From Paraphaeosphaeria minitans (taxonomy: Eukaryota; Ascomycota; Dothideomycetes; Pleosporales; Didymosphaeriaceae): DNA of 64,000 nucleotides. The notes below the pieces were generated by a model, which did not search any database, was not told where the DNA came from, and was given only the letters and a program-made list of their open reading frames with translations. Of this stretch, positions 24,090 to 35,640 are shown in pieces. The stretch lies in NCBI GenBank assembly GCA_015832175.1, contig WJXW01000008.1:2170001-2234000 (forward strand). Direction: 5' to 3'. A program made the translations under genes and the position numbers. Position 1 is the first letter of the stretch, and every line of letters begins with the position of its first letter.

Positions 24090-24167
24090 GCATTGGTGGT
24101 TTAGTGGTAAAATTAGCCGTTGCCAACCAAGTTTCGGCTAGCCCCGGGTTCGATTGTGAGTTGTGCC
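24090..24167 (+). pseudogene. tRNA-Gly(GCC)-like relic or tRNA-derived SINE head
   Basis: The 5' half matches tRNA-Gly: acceptor GCATTGG, D-arm with A-box TGGTTTAGTGG, and a TGCC anticodon-like core. A B-box-like GGGTTCGATT follows. The anticodon stem does not pair, and the 3' T-stem and acceptor strand have lost complementarity. A functional tRNA is therefore unlikely. A damaged tRNA gene or the head of a tRNA-derived SINE fits better. No poly-A or repeated body is visible to decide between them. Confidence 0.4.
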
Positions 24168-24705
24168 ATTCCGCCTTAACAAAAATCCTCATTTCTAACG
24201 TTCATTAGCCCGGCCAATGCAAGCATCTGTACCTTTTGTTCTTGTTCTTTCTTTGAGCTTGATTCCCGCTTAATGCAATATTTTGCAATTGTGCGACTCG
24301 ATGTGGCGTGTGTTCCAAGCTGCTGGCAGTTGCTCACGATTGGTTTGAGGTTTGAGCTGCTGTTCTGCCCTGTTTTTGTGCCGGAACAAGGATTCAAGGA
24401 ACCCAAGCGAGGCCCAAGCCCCTCGCACCGCCACACCTGCGCCTCGTGCCTGCCACGCGATTTGGACTCTTCACACCCGCCATTTCTTTTCACTCCACAG
24501 CGCGACAGCAACCCTGTTTGGTGCGCCTACATAGCTTCGTAATGCATGTCATACCCTGATTCGCTCCACTAACGCTCTTTTCTTTACTTAGGGCCTGTTC
24601 GGTCGCCGTGACTACATGCTGTGAAAGTCCTCACCGCCCCTTCACCTTCTCTTCACAACACGCGGTTACATTGCTACTGATACCACCAGGCACCTCTCCA
24701 CTCCA

Positions 24706-26286
24706 ATGGCGCTTTTTACGGGGCGCACGCCCGAAGCTTCGATTCCTCGCTCGGACTCGCGAAACCCCGCTACGACATGCAAGGGCATTACGAAATCAGG
24801 ACGACCGTGTAGACGTGCTATCGATGCGAAAGATTCCTCGCGGAACAACGGTGTACTGGCAGTTGCATCAGTCATAAGCGATGACGATGAGGAGGGGACG
24901 GGTGCAGCGGCGTTTTTTTGCTGGCAGCACAAGGACCAAGCAGAGCACCTGATGGCTGCGAACGCTACAGGGTCAGGTGCGCAAGACACTCATTTATATC
25001 CGTTGCAAGAGCGGAATAGCATCGATACATTGGTAGCACGGTTGGGTGTGCTTGATATGGAAGAGCCGGAACCCGCGCCACAGCAGAGACGTAGGCAAAG
25101 TAGACAAGAGGACTTCACGAGTAGGCCCCCGCGAAGAATGAACAGGCCGCCGACCTGGGATCAGGTTCAAGGGCCCTTGATTTCTGTTCCGAGCGATATT
25201 ATGGCGGAGAGCAGGCGGCGGGCAGGCCAGCGACCAGAAGCCCGACCACAACGGAAGAAGCAGAGTTTCTGGGCATCGCTGTGCTGCGGCTCGGCGGACG
25301 ACGACGATTGTGTGGAGGTAATGAGGCATCAGAGAAGAACACAGGAACAACAACCAGATACATCAGCTTCTACGCAAATGGCTGAAGCTCCGCGGCCACA
25401 TGGAACGCATCAAGGTCGGCCGAGCAATGCTTCGATTCCCGCCTCAGCGTCACGTCCATCGACCCCCAATGTGCCTGCACGGATACCTCTAGGCAATGAA
25501 TCTGCTCGACCACTCAACAAAACATCACACCCCTCGGAAACCTCGACGCTGCTTTCATACATGCCAAAATCCACCTCGCCACAAACAACATCGGCGCTCC
25601 TCACCGAGCTATCGAAGCCCGTCTCCGAGCACGACGAAGAGGGATATATCTACATCTTCTGGCTCACTCCCGAATCCGCAGGCCCTGCTCCGTCCTCTAC
25701 AGCATCAAGCCTACTTCCCCCGCCAGTGCGTCCTGAGCAAGGCCGGCGCACCTCAGACGTTCTCCGACAGTACTCCGTGCGTCGACCGCAGCGCCCACGT
25801 CCGGATACAGCACGCCAACGACCAGGTGAAGCACCAGCATCGGATTCTGCAGAAGAGAACAACACCATCCTCCTCAAGATTGGCCGCGCGAATAACGTCA
25901 CCCGCCGCATGCACGAATGGACGCGCCAATGCGGCTACAGCCTCTCGCTCGTGCGGTATTATCCATACGTTCCCTCGACACCGACGCCGTCACCACAAGG
26001 TTCTCCAGCTCACTCGAGACGTCCGTCGGATTCTGCGCGACGGGTGTCGGAGGGTGTGAGGAAGGTGCCGCACGCGCATCGGGTGGAGCGCTTGATCCAT
26101 ATCGAGCTCGCAAGCCAGCGGGTGATGAAGAAGTGTGATGCTTGCGGGAAGGATCATAGAGAATGGTTTGAGGTGGAGGCGACGAAGGAGGGGGTGAAGG
26201 GTGTGGATGAGGTGGTCAAGCGGTGGGTTGAGTGGGCTGAGAGGAGTACGTGGTCCAAAGATGTGTGCATGAGCACTATCGCTTGA
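24706..26286 (+). CDS. T5orf172 (DUF1766) domain protein, 526 aa
   Basis: This is a single-exon gene. The N-terminus (residues about 22-72) has a Cys/His pattern, TTCKGITKSGRPCRR followed by FFCWQH, that may bind zinc. Residues 90-305 are Ser/Pro/Arg-rich and probably disordered, with a Cys-rich patch (SLCCGSADDDDC). The C-terminal domain (about 311-487) shows the T5orf172 features: GYIYIFWLTPE, then LLKIGRANNVTRRMHEW, then HRVERLIHIELAS, then CDACGKDHREWFEV. This family is related to the GIY-YIG nuclease fold and is common in fungi and DNA viruses; its role in fungi is largely unknown. The start is the first ATG of a frame whose first residues (MALFTGRTPEASIPRSDS) lead directly into the Cys motif. 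The gene is about 1.1 kb from the RIP zone, yet its codon use is normal. Confidence 0.9.
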   Translation: MALFTGRTPEASIPRSDSRNPATTCKGITKSGRPCRRAIDAKDSSRNNGVLAVASVISDDDEEGTGAAAFFCWQHKDQAEHLMAANATGSGAQDTHLYPLQERNSIDTLVARLGVLDMEEPEPAPQQRRRQSRQEDFTSRPPRRMNRPPTWDQVQGPLISVPSDIMAESRRRAGQRPEARPQRKKQSFWASLCCGSADDDDCVEVMRHQRRTQEQQPDTSASTQMAEAPRPHGTHQGRPSNASIPASASRPSTPNVPARIPLGNESARPLNKTSHPSETSTLLSYMPKSTSPQTTSALLTELSKPVSEHDEEGYIYIFWLTPESAGPAPSSTASSLLPPPVRPEQGRRTSDVLRQYSVRRPQRPRPDTARQRPGEAPASDSAEENNTILLKIGRANNVTRRMHEWTRQCGYSLSLVRYYPYVPSTPTPSPQGSPAHSRRPSDSARRVSEGVRKVPHAHRVERLIHIELASQRVMKKCDACGKDHREWFEVEATKEGVKGVDEVVKRWVEWAERSTWSKDVCMSTIA

Positions 26287-26640
26287 GGTGTAGCGTCGGG
26301 CGCAAAATCTATTCGATGTTGATAAGATGCTCCATTGCATGCCGTGGCTGTTCACATGCAATTTTTACATTTTACTTAGGACGCATTAGATGCTGTTATA
26401 TCATACCCATATTGATACTATATTTCACTCACCTCTAAAGTGGTTATCCATTGTCACTATATGACAGTTGGTATAGCGCCTCGACCGCTTTCTGCTAAAG
26501 ATCCTGTATATGGACGGTGGTTGAAACGAAGCCCACGGGATCTTACCCACATGCACTGTATCCGAGCTGGTATCTTATGGTCCCGAGAAAACACACTCCG
26601 CCAGTGAAGTGAAAAACAGTCCTGCGGTAGGTTTGTGACC
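26287..26640. other. Intergenic, no feature seen
   Basis: This is the 3' flank of the T5orf172 gene. The frames here are short and lack coding bias. Confidence 0.5.
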
Positions 26641-27470
26641 TTTCCCATGGGCTAGTTGGAGTGCCATCGTGATGTTCTTAGCTGACCCGGATTGGTGCGA
26701 ATCTCGGGATCTGCCTCTTCTTGTGAGAGCCCATCAACGACTGTAACACCACCTTGCTTCGCAGCTCAAGCTAGGTAGTGTTGTGAGGCCACTTAAATAC
26801 CGACCATCGACTTCTGTGTCGAGCTCCACGAGTAATTCAACAACGTTTCTGTTGCCCAGTTTGGCTGCTGCATTCAACGAGAAAATCTCAGTGTCCCGAT
26901 GCGGCCAAAGAGTTGACTTATTGCTCTCATTTAGCGTGCTTTCGTGCCGCCGATGACTGGCAAATGTCCTTACGGATGGTCGTAGGACCTTGTCATTCAC
27001 AATTTCGACATCGGAAACCCGAGAATGATAGTGAATGGGTGGCTCATCGATCAACCCGGGCCACTCCAGATCTCCGATGTCCGCTCCGTCATCCACAATA
27101 TAACAATCACATGACGGGTGTTGACAGTGTGTTGGAAAATCCTTGGGATTGCCAGAGATTTGCTTTTCCTCGCTAGTTCTATACCTACGTAACATAGGAA
27201 CATGTCAAGTTACCGCTCTCGTGCACAATGTTGAAACGGTCAGGGGAGAAAAATAATGCCAAATCTTGCATGTGTTGTCATGTGCTGTGGCAGTGCCATG
27301 TAAGCCTCCCATGTCTCCGAGTCCTTGGGGCATTTCTTGAGAATGTCCGGGTAACCGCCGCAGAACATGCAGCTATCGAACATCCACGCTCCCTTTCTGT
27401 GACACACGTTTTTCAATCGTGCCATCAAAGGATCAGATGTGTCCTCATTATGGTCTTTCCACATAATCCT
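26641..27470 (-). pseudogene. Decayed ankyrin-repeat gene
   Basis: Minus-strand frames carry ankyrin-like text: SLNAAAKLGNRNVVELLVEL at about 26,830-26,890, followed out of frame by AAKQGGVTVVDG near 26,740. A frameshift therefore separates two repeats. Further upstream (27,240-27,464) a frame holds a C-x2-C/H-x3-H-like pattern (CMFCGG, then HMTTHARFG), a combination seen before ankyrin repeats in fungal zinc-finger/ankyrin proteins. Stops and frameshifts break every model I tried, so I call it a pseudogene. The parental family is not certain. Confidence 0.45.
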
Positions 27471-30400
27471 CGAACTCAGCTATCAAATCTTTCGAACCTG
27501 TGCGTACGTCTTTCTACGGATTTCCTTATTTGAATACAACTCTAGTTGCTTGCGTCGATGTATGATCTGCAGAGCCCTCGTTTCGCAAGCATCCGATAGT
27601 GTCTTTGTCGCGTTTCCTCGGCGCGAGATCACGTTTCTGTTCTGAAAATGCTCCGTCGTTTGGAGGGCCATCGGTGGAGTGGGGTCGAACCTGTCAAAGT
27701 ACTCAGATCAAAGATTTAGTGACTGAAGCAGTAAGTATGTCGATGCCTAACGGAGAGAAAGTTGATAAGCATGTATACTAACTTTCGCGTCCAAGCGACG
27801 AGAATTTGAAGGTCGACGTTCTGATTCAGAACGTCACACTATGTTAATGTAAGCGTATATTATTCGGAGGTATTGATTATTATTGGTCCATGGAGAGTCC
27901 TAGTCAATTGATGGAAGACGGGTTGGACGGGTCCTATATTTCACTATACGATCTGTAGGACCATTTATCTTCTTACCACATTCTAGCCAACGTTATGCTT
28001 TATCTTCACCTCAGCCCACAGTCCAGAAGCGAGTTAAGTAGTAGCAAGATATATTTTTTACGCGATTCTGGTACATTGACATCTGAAGTGATTTTGGCCG
28101 TACCTTATGTCTCCATTGAGCTCCAGAGCGCAACAGAGACGAGGTTTCTGCAACCCCATATGCAACATCACGTTCACTCGGCCATAGAACTTTCGGGAAC
28201 AATGCTATAGTCGAGATAGTCATGGGTGATGATGATGATGATGAATTCAAAAGAGTCGGTCAGCCAAATTCTTGGCGACAATGCAATCTACCAGCACGAT
28301 TCAAAAGCATCGTCCTTGTTGGAAAGAATCAAGGCGAAAGACAGACACAGAATATAGTAGAGCGAGCGAAATGCCGTCTACTATGAAGCGGCTAGTCATA
28401 CGGGACCTGCTTGGAACGGGAATCGGTGCCAGATGCTCCGAGCAACCAATTGGTGAGGGAAGAACATAATACGGCACTACATGCTACCGCGTATTGTGGC
28501 ATTTTCTAGCATGGGAAATCGCGATAGGGTAGGTGTAATCCCAGACTTGAGGAGTTTTTCAAGCCCCGCTCGATGGTTTACAAGACGGTGGAGAAAACTC
28601 GAAAGAAAAAAACATTGGGAGACTAGATGGCTACGTAGACGAAACGGTATTCGGAGCTAAACGTGCGCCTATTACGAATGTTTACCTAGGTATAGGAAGA
28701 CGACACTCAAAATTCCCGATCTTAGGGACTATTTCTGAATTCTTTCGGTGGAATCTAGGATCTCCAAAGCTAAACCACAAGAAAAAAAAAATTAAATTGC
28801 TCTCAAGCTTACATGTATCAGGAAATCGTGAAGCGGCAGAGGCAGAGGCAGAAGCAGAGGCAGTGGAAGAAGTAGAGGTAGATGCGAGAAAAATGGTAAA
28901 ATCTAGTAGGTAACTTAGCTAAAGGAGGCGATTTGCAGCGTCCTCCTAGGTACCTATAGATACATGCGTAGTATGACATTAAGTCTTTCGAAACAACGAT
29001 GAAAAAAAAAGGTTGCAAGGAGAGACGGTCCTTCTCATGCATAGAAAACCCAGAAACTAGCAATGCTGATCAAAATAATCAGTCGCAGATGGACGAGAAC
29101 GGTCAGACCATCTCATCCCGCAGAAGACTGCTAAACTAACCCTCTCAAATCGCAGTCGCTGGAGATTTGGAACACGTCTTAGAAATTGGCATGCACGCAT
29201 ACCTTTAAAGGCGCGAAAGGTATGTCTAAACGTCCACCTACTCCGCCGCGGCGTAGGCTCTAGGTACACCATCGAGATGCTTCCCCGAGCAGAGCCGATG
29301 CACCACGCAGCGCCACGGCTTTGAAAACCGCGGCGGCGCTTTAGTGTGCTACGGAAAAGGAGCTTCTTGCTCGTTGCCGAGGTGTTGTTGGGAATCAAGG
29401 TTATCTATCTAGACTAGACTATCTAGATATCGAACGCGTTGTCAGAGTAGCGGTGTACCTACTACCGTACGCGGGGAAGGCTTCCGTTCCTGATTGAGCG
29501 GCGCTAGGTATCGACATCTCGCACCCCACCCCACCACCACCACCACCAGCAAGCAATACCAAGCAAGGAAAGCAGGAAGTGCATGGTGCATGTGGGCCTC
29601 AGATTGTAGCAGAGACAAGCAAACCGTCGTGGAATCTCTCTCGACCCGAGCTGTCCTGTCGACCGGCGACAGTTGACAAGTATCTCGTGGTAAATGCAGT
29701 GCAGTAGGCAGAGGCTGAGCTCGCTGGGAAGATAACCTACCAGAGCGGCGCCCGCGGACTGTCAGAGCGAACGTCGAGGGTTGCTGGAGACCGTGTGCGC
29801 GCGGCGATGCGGTGGGTGCGGCGGGGGGAAAGCATGGGATGGGGACCGGGGTACGCCGCACGGGCTGCATGCGTGGTGATGCAACTGCCATCGTGCTAGG
29901 TAGGTAGGTAGGTAGGTAGGTAGGTAGGTAGGCCAGTGTCTGGGATGTTTTTGCTGATGCAGGCTTGCGTGGCGAGTGTATAGAGTGCTGTCGATCCTAG
30001 GTTCCAGAACCACGGCCGGTTGCAGCGGCGGGCGGGCGGGATCCAGCAGAGTGAGGTCGAGTGCCGATCGGGTCTTGTCCTGGAATGTTGTGCTGGGGTA
30101 GGGACAAGGTCAGGAACAGGCATCTGCGTGGTGTGTGAGCACGAGGACAGCGCGGGGAGTGTCCGGTGAGAGCTTCGGCGAGTGCCGTCGATGCTGGTCT
30201 GGCATGCAGTATCTAGATGTAAAGTGCTGCGCGATCATACTATTAGCCGAAACGTTGATACCGCACATTGCGCACAAGACATCGGAGACATGAATCGTGA
30301 TCTGACATTTCGACATGCCTGCAGCCAGGGAGCTCGGGGCGAGGGGACAAAGGTGAACGTTGTCAATGCTAAAATGTCATTGCCTGGGACTTTTCCTGCA

Positions 30401-30569
30401 CCGCCGCTGAACACCATGGTATGAATCGTTGCGGCCATGCACGCCGTCACTGCCACCTAGCACTCAGTAGGGTCATGTTTAACCTTTCATTTGTAAACAT
30501 AACACCATGTGATGCCCATATTCATGTCGAAAAAACCGTAAGAGACCCCAGCCTATTCAACCAAGTCCC
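27471..30569. other. 3.1-kb gene-free intergenic region with small repeats
   Basis: No frame here has convincing coding character. It contains (GAT)n at about 28,222-28,242, a GGCAGA-type hexamer run at 28,833-28,870, a (GGTG)n-like complement at 29,527-29,550 and a (TAGG)n run at 29,896-29,933. The short frames overlapping these repeats are artefacts. Confidence 0.6.
29896..29933. repeat. (TAGG)n microsatellite
   Basis: About nine perfect TAGG units. The same tetramer recurs at 35.7, 36.0, 36.5 and 42.57 kb and is not the TTAGGG telomere repeat. Confidence 0.9.
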
Positions 30570-31518
30570 TTACACCTCAGCAAGCACCGTCTCCTTGAAC
30601 TCCCGCTCGACCTGGTACGTGTTAGCTGCTACGTTCAACCGTATCGGATATGGCGTTCCATACCTTCTGGCCAGAGTCATCCGCGTTCGACTCGCCGTGG
30701 AGTCCGAGAAGAGCACCAAGGTCGAACTTGGGCTGCTTGAGAAGCTTGAGCTTGCGGACGTGGATCTATGCTGGTGTTAGCTCGGACCCTTGAACACGCG
30801 CTTCCCGGCATCACGTACATTCTGGAGGGGGTAGATGCCCTGAGTGGCCTTCTCAATCTCACGGCCGATGACCTCGGGGATGAGCTTCTGGGTGAGCTGG
30901 GCGAGGGAGCATGAGCTGGCCTCACGGGTCATGATCTCGGTCATCTTCTTGCGGATCTGCCTGATCTGGGACGAAGCGGCGTAAGTGGTCTTCTTGATCT
31001 GGTTGGGTCGTCGCTTGGTGAAGGCGATGGCGAAGAGGCGGACGAGGTAGTCATCGGTGGTCTTGACGACGACGTTGGCCTCGATGAGGGTTTGCCACTT
31101 GCGGACGAGCGAGCGGAGCTTGTCCGAGGTGAAGTCGAGGCCGTGGAAGTTGGTCAGGCAGTTCTTGCCCTGAACCTCGTCGACGCGGAGCTTGACCTTG
31201 CGGAAAGCGTGGTCCTCATCCTTCTGGAGGTCGGCGAGGGAGACCTCGAATATCCGGCCCTTCAGCGCATCGTTGGCGTTCTTGAGACCGGAGGTGCGGT
31301 TGACCAGAGTCTTGCCGACGCTGCAGGAGGAGAAAGCGTCAGATTCAGTCCATTGAATTGCGTGCGGGCGCGCAATGCTGCGGCGGGGAATCTTACTCTC
31401 GGACCTGGAAAGTGCCAGGGGCCTTGACGTTGTACCAGTCCTTCTTCGCGAAGGTGTCGGTCTTCTTCTTGAGACCCTTCTTGCCCTTTGAAAGACGCTT
31501 GTTCTTGCCGACAGCCAT
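30570..31518 (-). CDS. RPS1: 40S ribosomal protein eS1 (S3Ae), 255 aa
   Basis: This structural protein of the small ribosomal subunit acts on the platform near the mRNA exit. Exons (minus): 31518-31397, 31320-30819, 30765-30664, 30611-30570. Introns are 76, 53 and 52 bp, all GT-AG, and the total is 768 nt, in frame. The protein begins [15 protein letters not shown] and contains [34 protein letters not shown] and [20 protein letters not shown]. It ends [13 protein letters not shown]. Length and order match fungal eS1 (about 255 aa). The first ATG gives the family's conserved N-terminus. Single continuous frames are misleading here because the C-terminal two exons are short. Confidence 0.97.
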
Positions 31519-32857
31519 GGTTGCGATGGGGTGGGAGGGCTGTTCTGGTTGTGTCGTTTAACAAGTCGAAGCCCACGCTGAATTTCTTCGCTAAGCGAGT
31601 GGTGTGCGCGCACGGGCCGTGTCACGTGTATCGTCTTGGCGGCATTACGAACACCGCAACTGCTCGCATGTGAGTCTGCTTTGCGCGTTTGGTTTTTATT
31701 GATGCCCTTGTTCGTGGCGTAACATTGCCGTGGTCAACCCGACGTCTGTTGAGCTGTACCACGATACGGCACTGATAGGTGTGTTATGCCGTGCTGCACA
31801 GGTGTGTGATTTTTCGCGCTTTCGCTAGGTACCGTACAGCAAGTGTTTTGGCTTTCTTACAGATGGTCTCATGCACATACGTCGCCGATTCAGTCACATC
31901 TCAACTCGCTGAGATCGGTCTGGATGCCAATATCAAAGTTACTGGTCCCCTTCACTCAGCTTTGTACGGATCGGCCTGCAACAATTGCAAGCGTCCTCCG
32001 CGCGGCATATTGAAGAAGCAAGGAACCTTCGCAAAGTATGTCTCATCGTGGCCGACCAAAGCAAATGTAGGTTGCAGAACATGCGGACGAACAACGTCGC
32101 TGGACACCAATGCCAGCAACAGTCTCCTGTACGGGCGATGCTCGTCGCTGAGTCACTGTCCATTTAACAGCCCCACAAAACCATCGAACTCAAAGTACCG
32201 CGACTGCGGCTACCGTTCACCGGCGAGCCTCACGCATGGATTCAATTGAAGAATTTTTATGATCTCTTATGCTCTTCTCTATTCCTCTATTCTTGCACAA
32301 GCTACACTCATTTCTCCTGACCGCTCCCTTCACGACTCGCTACCCTCGGTCCGCACCACTAGTCTCGCTTCTCGCCTCGCTACTTCGTTCCTCCCACAGA
32401 CCATCATCCGACACTTTGCTGTCGACCTCCCTTTCGTCTTGTGACTTGGCATTCGGTCGAAATCGCTCGCCGATCAGCACAGCATCAGGCTAAAGGGAAC
32501 CGTTGAATGCAGTCCATGCTCTGACTCTGTCTTCATCTGCTTTCCGCCGAGCAATGCCTGTGCTGAGCTCGTGACATCTACCCATCCCCTTTTCTTCTGG
32601 AGGGTCCAAGACTGCCCGCGTCTTCCAGCTCGAGAGACTTGGAGATCTCAATGGTCGATCCGTTGGCTTCTTCTTCCCTCCACCAGGCATTGGGTGCTGA
32701 TGCAGAGTTATGCCTTTGCGCGAAATCTTCTGTCGATGAAAAGGGAGTGGCGGTGTGCCTGTCGGCGATGTCGTTGATCAGTGATGATCATCAGTCTGCG
32801 TGATACCGGTGGTTGAGCTTCTCTTCAATGAATCATGTGGCTGTCCACGTGACCAAA
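31519..32857. other. Intergenic, RPS1 promoter side
   Basis: This contains the RPS1 upstream region and the 3' flank of the next gene. A 156-codon plus-strand frame (31,779-32,249) has no recognisable domain and no splice support; I do not call it a gene. Confidence 0.5.
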
Positions 32858-33362
32858 TCAAGTCCTCACGGCGTTGTGCTCCCTTCCTGGCTGCTGGTAA
32901 GGGTTTGGCGACTGGCAGAACTTCTCAAAGTCTGGGAAGCTAATGTAACCATCTGGGACAGGTCAGCCATCGATGTTGCACAAGGGGCTACTGCACGTGC
33001 TTACCCTGTTGTCTGTACTGGTGGACGTAACGAGCACTCTCGCTCCTCCACATCGCAGGCCGATCTGTGCTGTACATTGGACTCGAATGCATCCTCTCTT
33101 CTGGCGAGGACATGGGGCTACCCATGGGTGTCTCGGCCCTCGGGGTGGACGGGTGAGAGGCAACCTTGGCAAGTAGGACCGAGGCTTTGGTGGGACTGCC
33201 CGATCCTGAGTCTCTTCGGCTCGCTATCGTCGATTGAGTTGTGAGGCATGGCGAGGAGACGGTGGAAGGGGTGAGCGGAGGACGACGGCTGCCTGATGTT
33301 GAGCGTGGCTGCTGTGGCGGTTGTGTTGGGAGCGAGTAGTAGTATCCGGTGTTGTTCGCCAT
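32858..33362 (-). CDS. Ser/Pro-rich conserved-looking hypothetical protein, 150 aa
   Basis: I do not recognise the family. Exons (minus): 33362-33005 and 32952-32858, with a 52-bp GT-AG intron that has a GGCTGACC branch site. Splicing joins the frames cleanly and gives a stop after VRT. The protein starts MANNTGYYYSLPTQPPQQPR and has a Ser/Thr/Pro-rich middle (SPTKASVLLAKVASHPSTPR). It then has a well-formed segment SPMYSTDRPAMWRSESARYV and ends with DGYISFPDFEKFCQSPNPYQ. The aromatic and acidic C-terminus and clean splicing argue for a real gene. It has no signal peptide or membrane segment and is probably an intracellular, largely disordered protein. Confidence 0.7.
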
Positions 33363-33943
33363 TCCGGCAGATGGTATGGATTGGATTCGTGCGGCGATTC
33401 GTACGATGGATTTGTGGTTGGGAAAGGTGGAATGGCAGGGCAAAGCGGTTGGAAGACGTAGTGGTAATAATGCTGAATGCCCGCGCCCAGACGCCATTCA
33501 CCCAGACTACAAAGCCTCTGCTGTTGCAAGGGCACCCCTGCAAGGCCAGCTGCATCATCAGCCGGGCCCTCCACCTTGGAGTTTCTGGCCCCGGTCGCTA
33601 TGCACGATGCAGGCCTCGTAACAACGTGGACCGTTAGGACAGCAGGCAGCTAGCCGGCTACAAGGCTGGTGCGCTGTCATCAATTCATACGTCCTGACTC
33701 GCCTGCGACCGACACACGATCACGTTCATATCGGAGCGTGCGTTGGCCACCGCTGCGTCCAATTCAGTCGGCAATAGTCTGGAAGGGGCTGCTGCTTCTA
33801 GCGAAGTCGCTGACGTTGGTCGTATCGAGGCCTCTCGTGCCTGAAACGCTTCCCTGATCATATGCGTGAGGTGGAGCGCGGGTTCCAAGGCAGCGGGGTC
33901 TCGAATCGGGACATGGATGCGCCGCCTCCAACCAACGCTTCCC

Positions 33944-34160
33944 TGATGATTGATGGATGGATGGATGTCCATGATGATTGATGGATGGATGTCCATGATG
34001 ATTGATGGATGGATGTCCATGATGATTGATGGATGGATGTCCATGATGATTGATGGATGGATGTCCATGATGATTGATGGATGGATGTCCATGATGATTG
34101 ATGGATGGATGTCCATGATGATTGATGGATGGATGTCCATGATGATTGATGGATGGATGC
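33944..34160. repeat. 24-bp minisatellite, about nine units
   Basis: The unit is TGATGATTGATGGATGGATG plus TCCA. Because 24 is a multiple of 3 and the unit lacks stops in several frames, three overlapping minus-strand frames (8-residue repeat such as MDIHPSII) and one plus-strand frame stay open. The array lies inside a larger repeat beginning AACGCTTCCCTGAT, copies of which start near 33,845, 33,933 and 34,170. Confidence 0.95.
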
Positions 34161-35157
34161 GCCTCCAGCAAACGCTTCCCTAATCACTGATGGATGGGAT
34201 GCGTGAGGTGGAGAGACCATTCCAGGGCGGGCAAGGCACGTGCCAGTTGGTGGGAGTTCCTTGTGGCTGCCTTCCGCCGTCCCCAAGAGCAGAAATACCG
34301 GCAGGACCGCGCTCTGGTGTGTGCGGCACCATGAGGGATGGAAAACGCTTCACGTCCCTGTCGGTCTGGCGACGTGCGAGGAGGCGGTGTCGGAAGCAGC
34401 CGAGCGTGTTCTGCTCCCGAGTCCTGACCAGATGCATGCGCAATGACATGGAAGAAGTACGGTAACGGTAGAAGCACGCACAACACGAGACGAGACGAGC
34501 CGACATGCAACAGCAGGACTCCAGGACTCCCTAACCCGCAACCCGTCGTCTCACCTCAGGCTCTTCTATGACGCATCGCCGTCTATTTGCTTTCCTGATG
34601 TGGCACTTGGCTATATTTTGCGGGAGGCACCAAGCGGCGCGGCCACGCACTCACTCCCGGCCGCTCGCTCGCTCCCGCCAGCGTACCAGAATCCACTCGT
34701 TTCGCCCACCGACCGGACGAGGACGAGGGCGAGTGCTTACAAGACACCGCCACACAGCATGCGTCGCAAGCAGCTCCTGTGACGTTGCTACTTTACCATA
34801 GTAGTACCCACCGATGGAACTTGCGACGGCCCTTGGCATGTCGTATGTTCCCAGGTTCTGACCCGTTCAGCCCATCGAATACCGTACCGCATCGCGATCC
34901 ACTCGGCTCTGGAGAGCGGGGCGAACATGCATCCAGACTCGCATCTCCTCGTCACTAATAGGTAATAATAAATTATAACAAGTTACAAGTCGCAGCTGCG
35001 GGTTTAATCCTCTCTGTACAGCAAGAGTGTGCGGCATGACGCTCGCCAGCGGCTGCGACGGCCGGAAGATTGCCCACCACCCCCGGGAGATGGGTATCCT
35101 CGCATGCCATCCAAATCGGCATCGACCTGACTTCCAAGGACCACGGCTCATGGCATT

Positions 35158-35275
35158 CCCATCTTCTCCATCCACTCCAGAGTCCATCCACTCGGAGTCC
35201 ATCCACTCCAGAGTCCATCCACTCCAGAGTCCATCCACTCCAGAGTCCATCCACCCCATCCACTCCATCCACAAG
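35158..35275. repeat. 16-bp minisatellite (GTCCATCCACTCCAGA)
   Basis: About six imperfect units. One unit has GGAG instead of CCAG. Confidence 0.9.
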
Positions 35276-35409
35276 CGTGCGCAAAAGGTCCACACGGCCG
35301 AGCACGCCAGACACGTGCCGTACGGTATGCCATGCTGCCCAGTCCGTTGCGAAAGCGCCTGCTAGCTAGCCCACGATAGCTACCTACCTACTCGACGCAG
35401 CACGGTTCT

Positions 35410-35640
35410 GCGCTGTGCAGTGTTGTGTTGTGCTGTGCTGTGCTGTGTATGTTGACCGCTTTTCTTTTCGAGGCGCGACTGTGCACTGTGCACTGCCATG
35501 TACTCGACACAGCACAGTAGGTACAGCACAGTAGGTACAGCACAGCACAGCACAGCACAGCACAGCACAGCACAGCACAGCACAGCACAGCACAGCACAG
35601 CACAGCACAGCACAGCACAGCACAGCACAGCACAGCACAC
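35410..35640. repeat. (CAGCA)n pentanucleotide array with an inverted partner
   Basis: About 20 CAGCA units lie at 35,536-35,639. A shorter run of the complementary pentamer (TGTGCTGTGCTG) lies at 35,418-35,450. The two can pair into a hairpin with a loop of about 85 bp. The long LCCAV-type frames here are artefacts. Confidence 0.9.

Noticed and set aside
29896..29933. Telomeric repeat
   Set aside because: The unit is TAGG, not TTAGGG, and it occurs as short scattered runs.
31779..32249. 156-codon plus-strand frame with several Cys pairs
   Set aside because: I briefly considered a decayed polyketide-synthase fragment or a zinc protein. The Cys are irregular, there is no domain and no supporting neighbour.
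33944..34160. CRISPR-like regular repeats
   Set aside because: The units are contiguous with no unique spacers, and the genome is eukaryotic. It is a minisatellite.
33685..34286. Three minus-strand frames of 135-151 codons and one plus-strand frame over the 24-bp array
   Set aside because: The array has a unit divisible by three and no stops in several frames. The frames lack any domain or flanking coding sequence.
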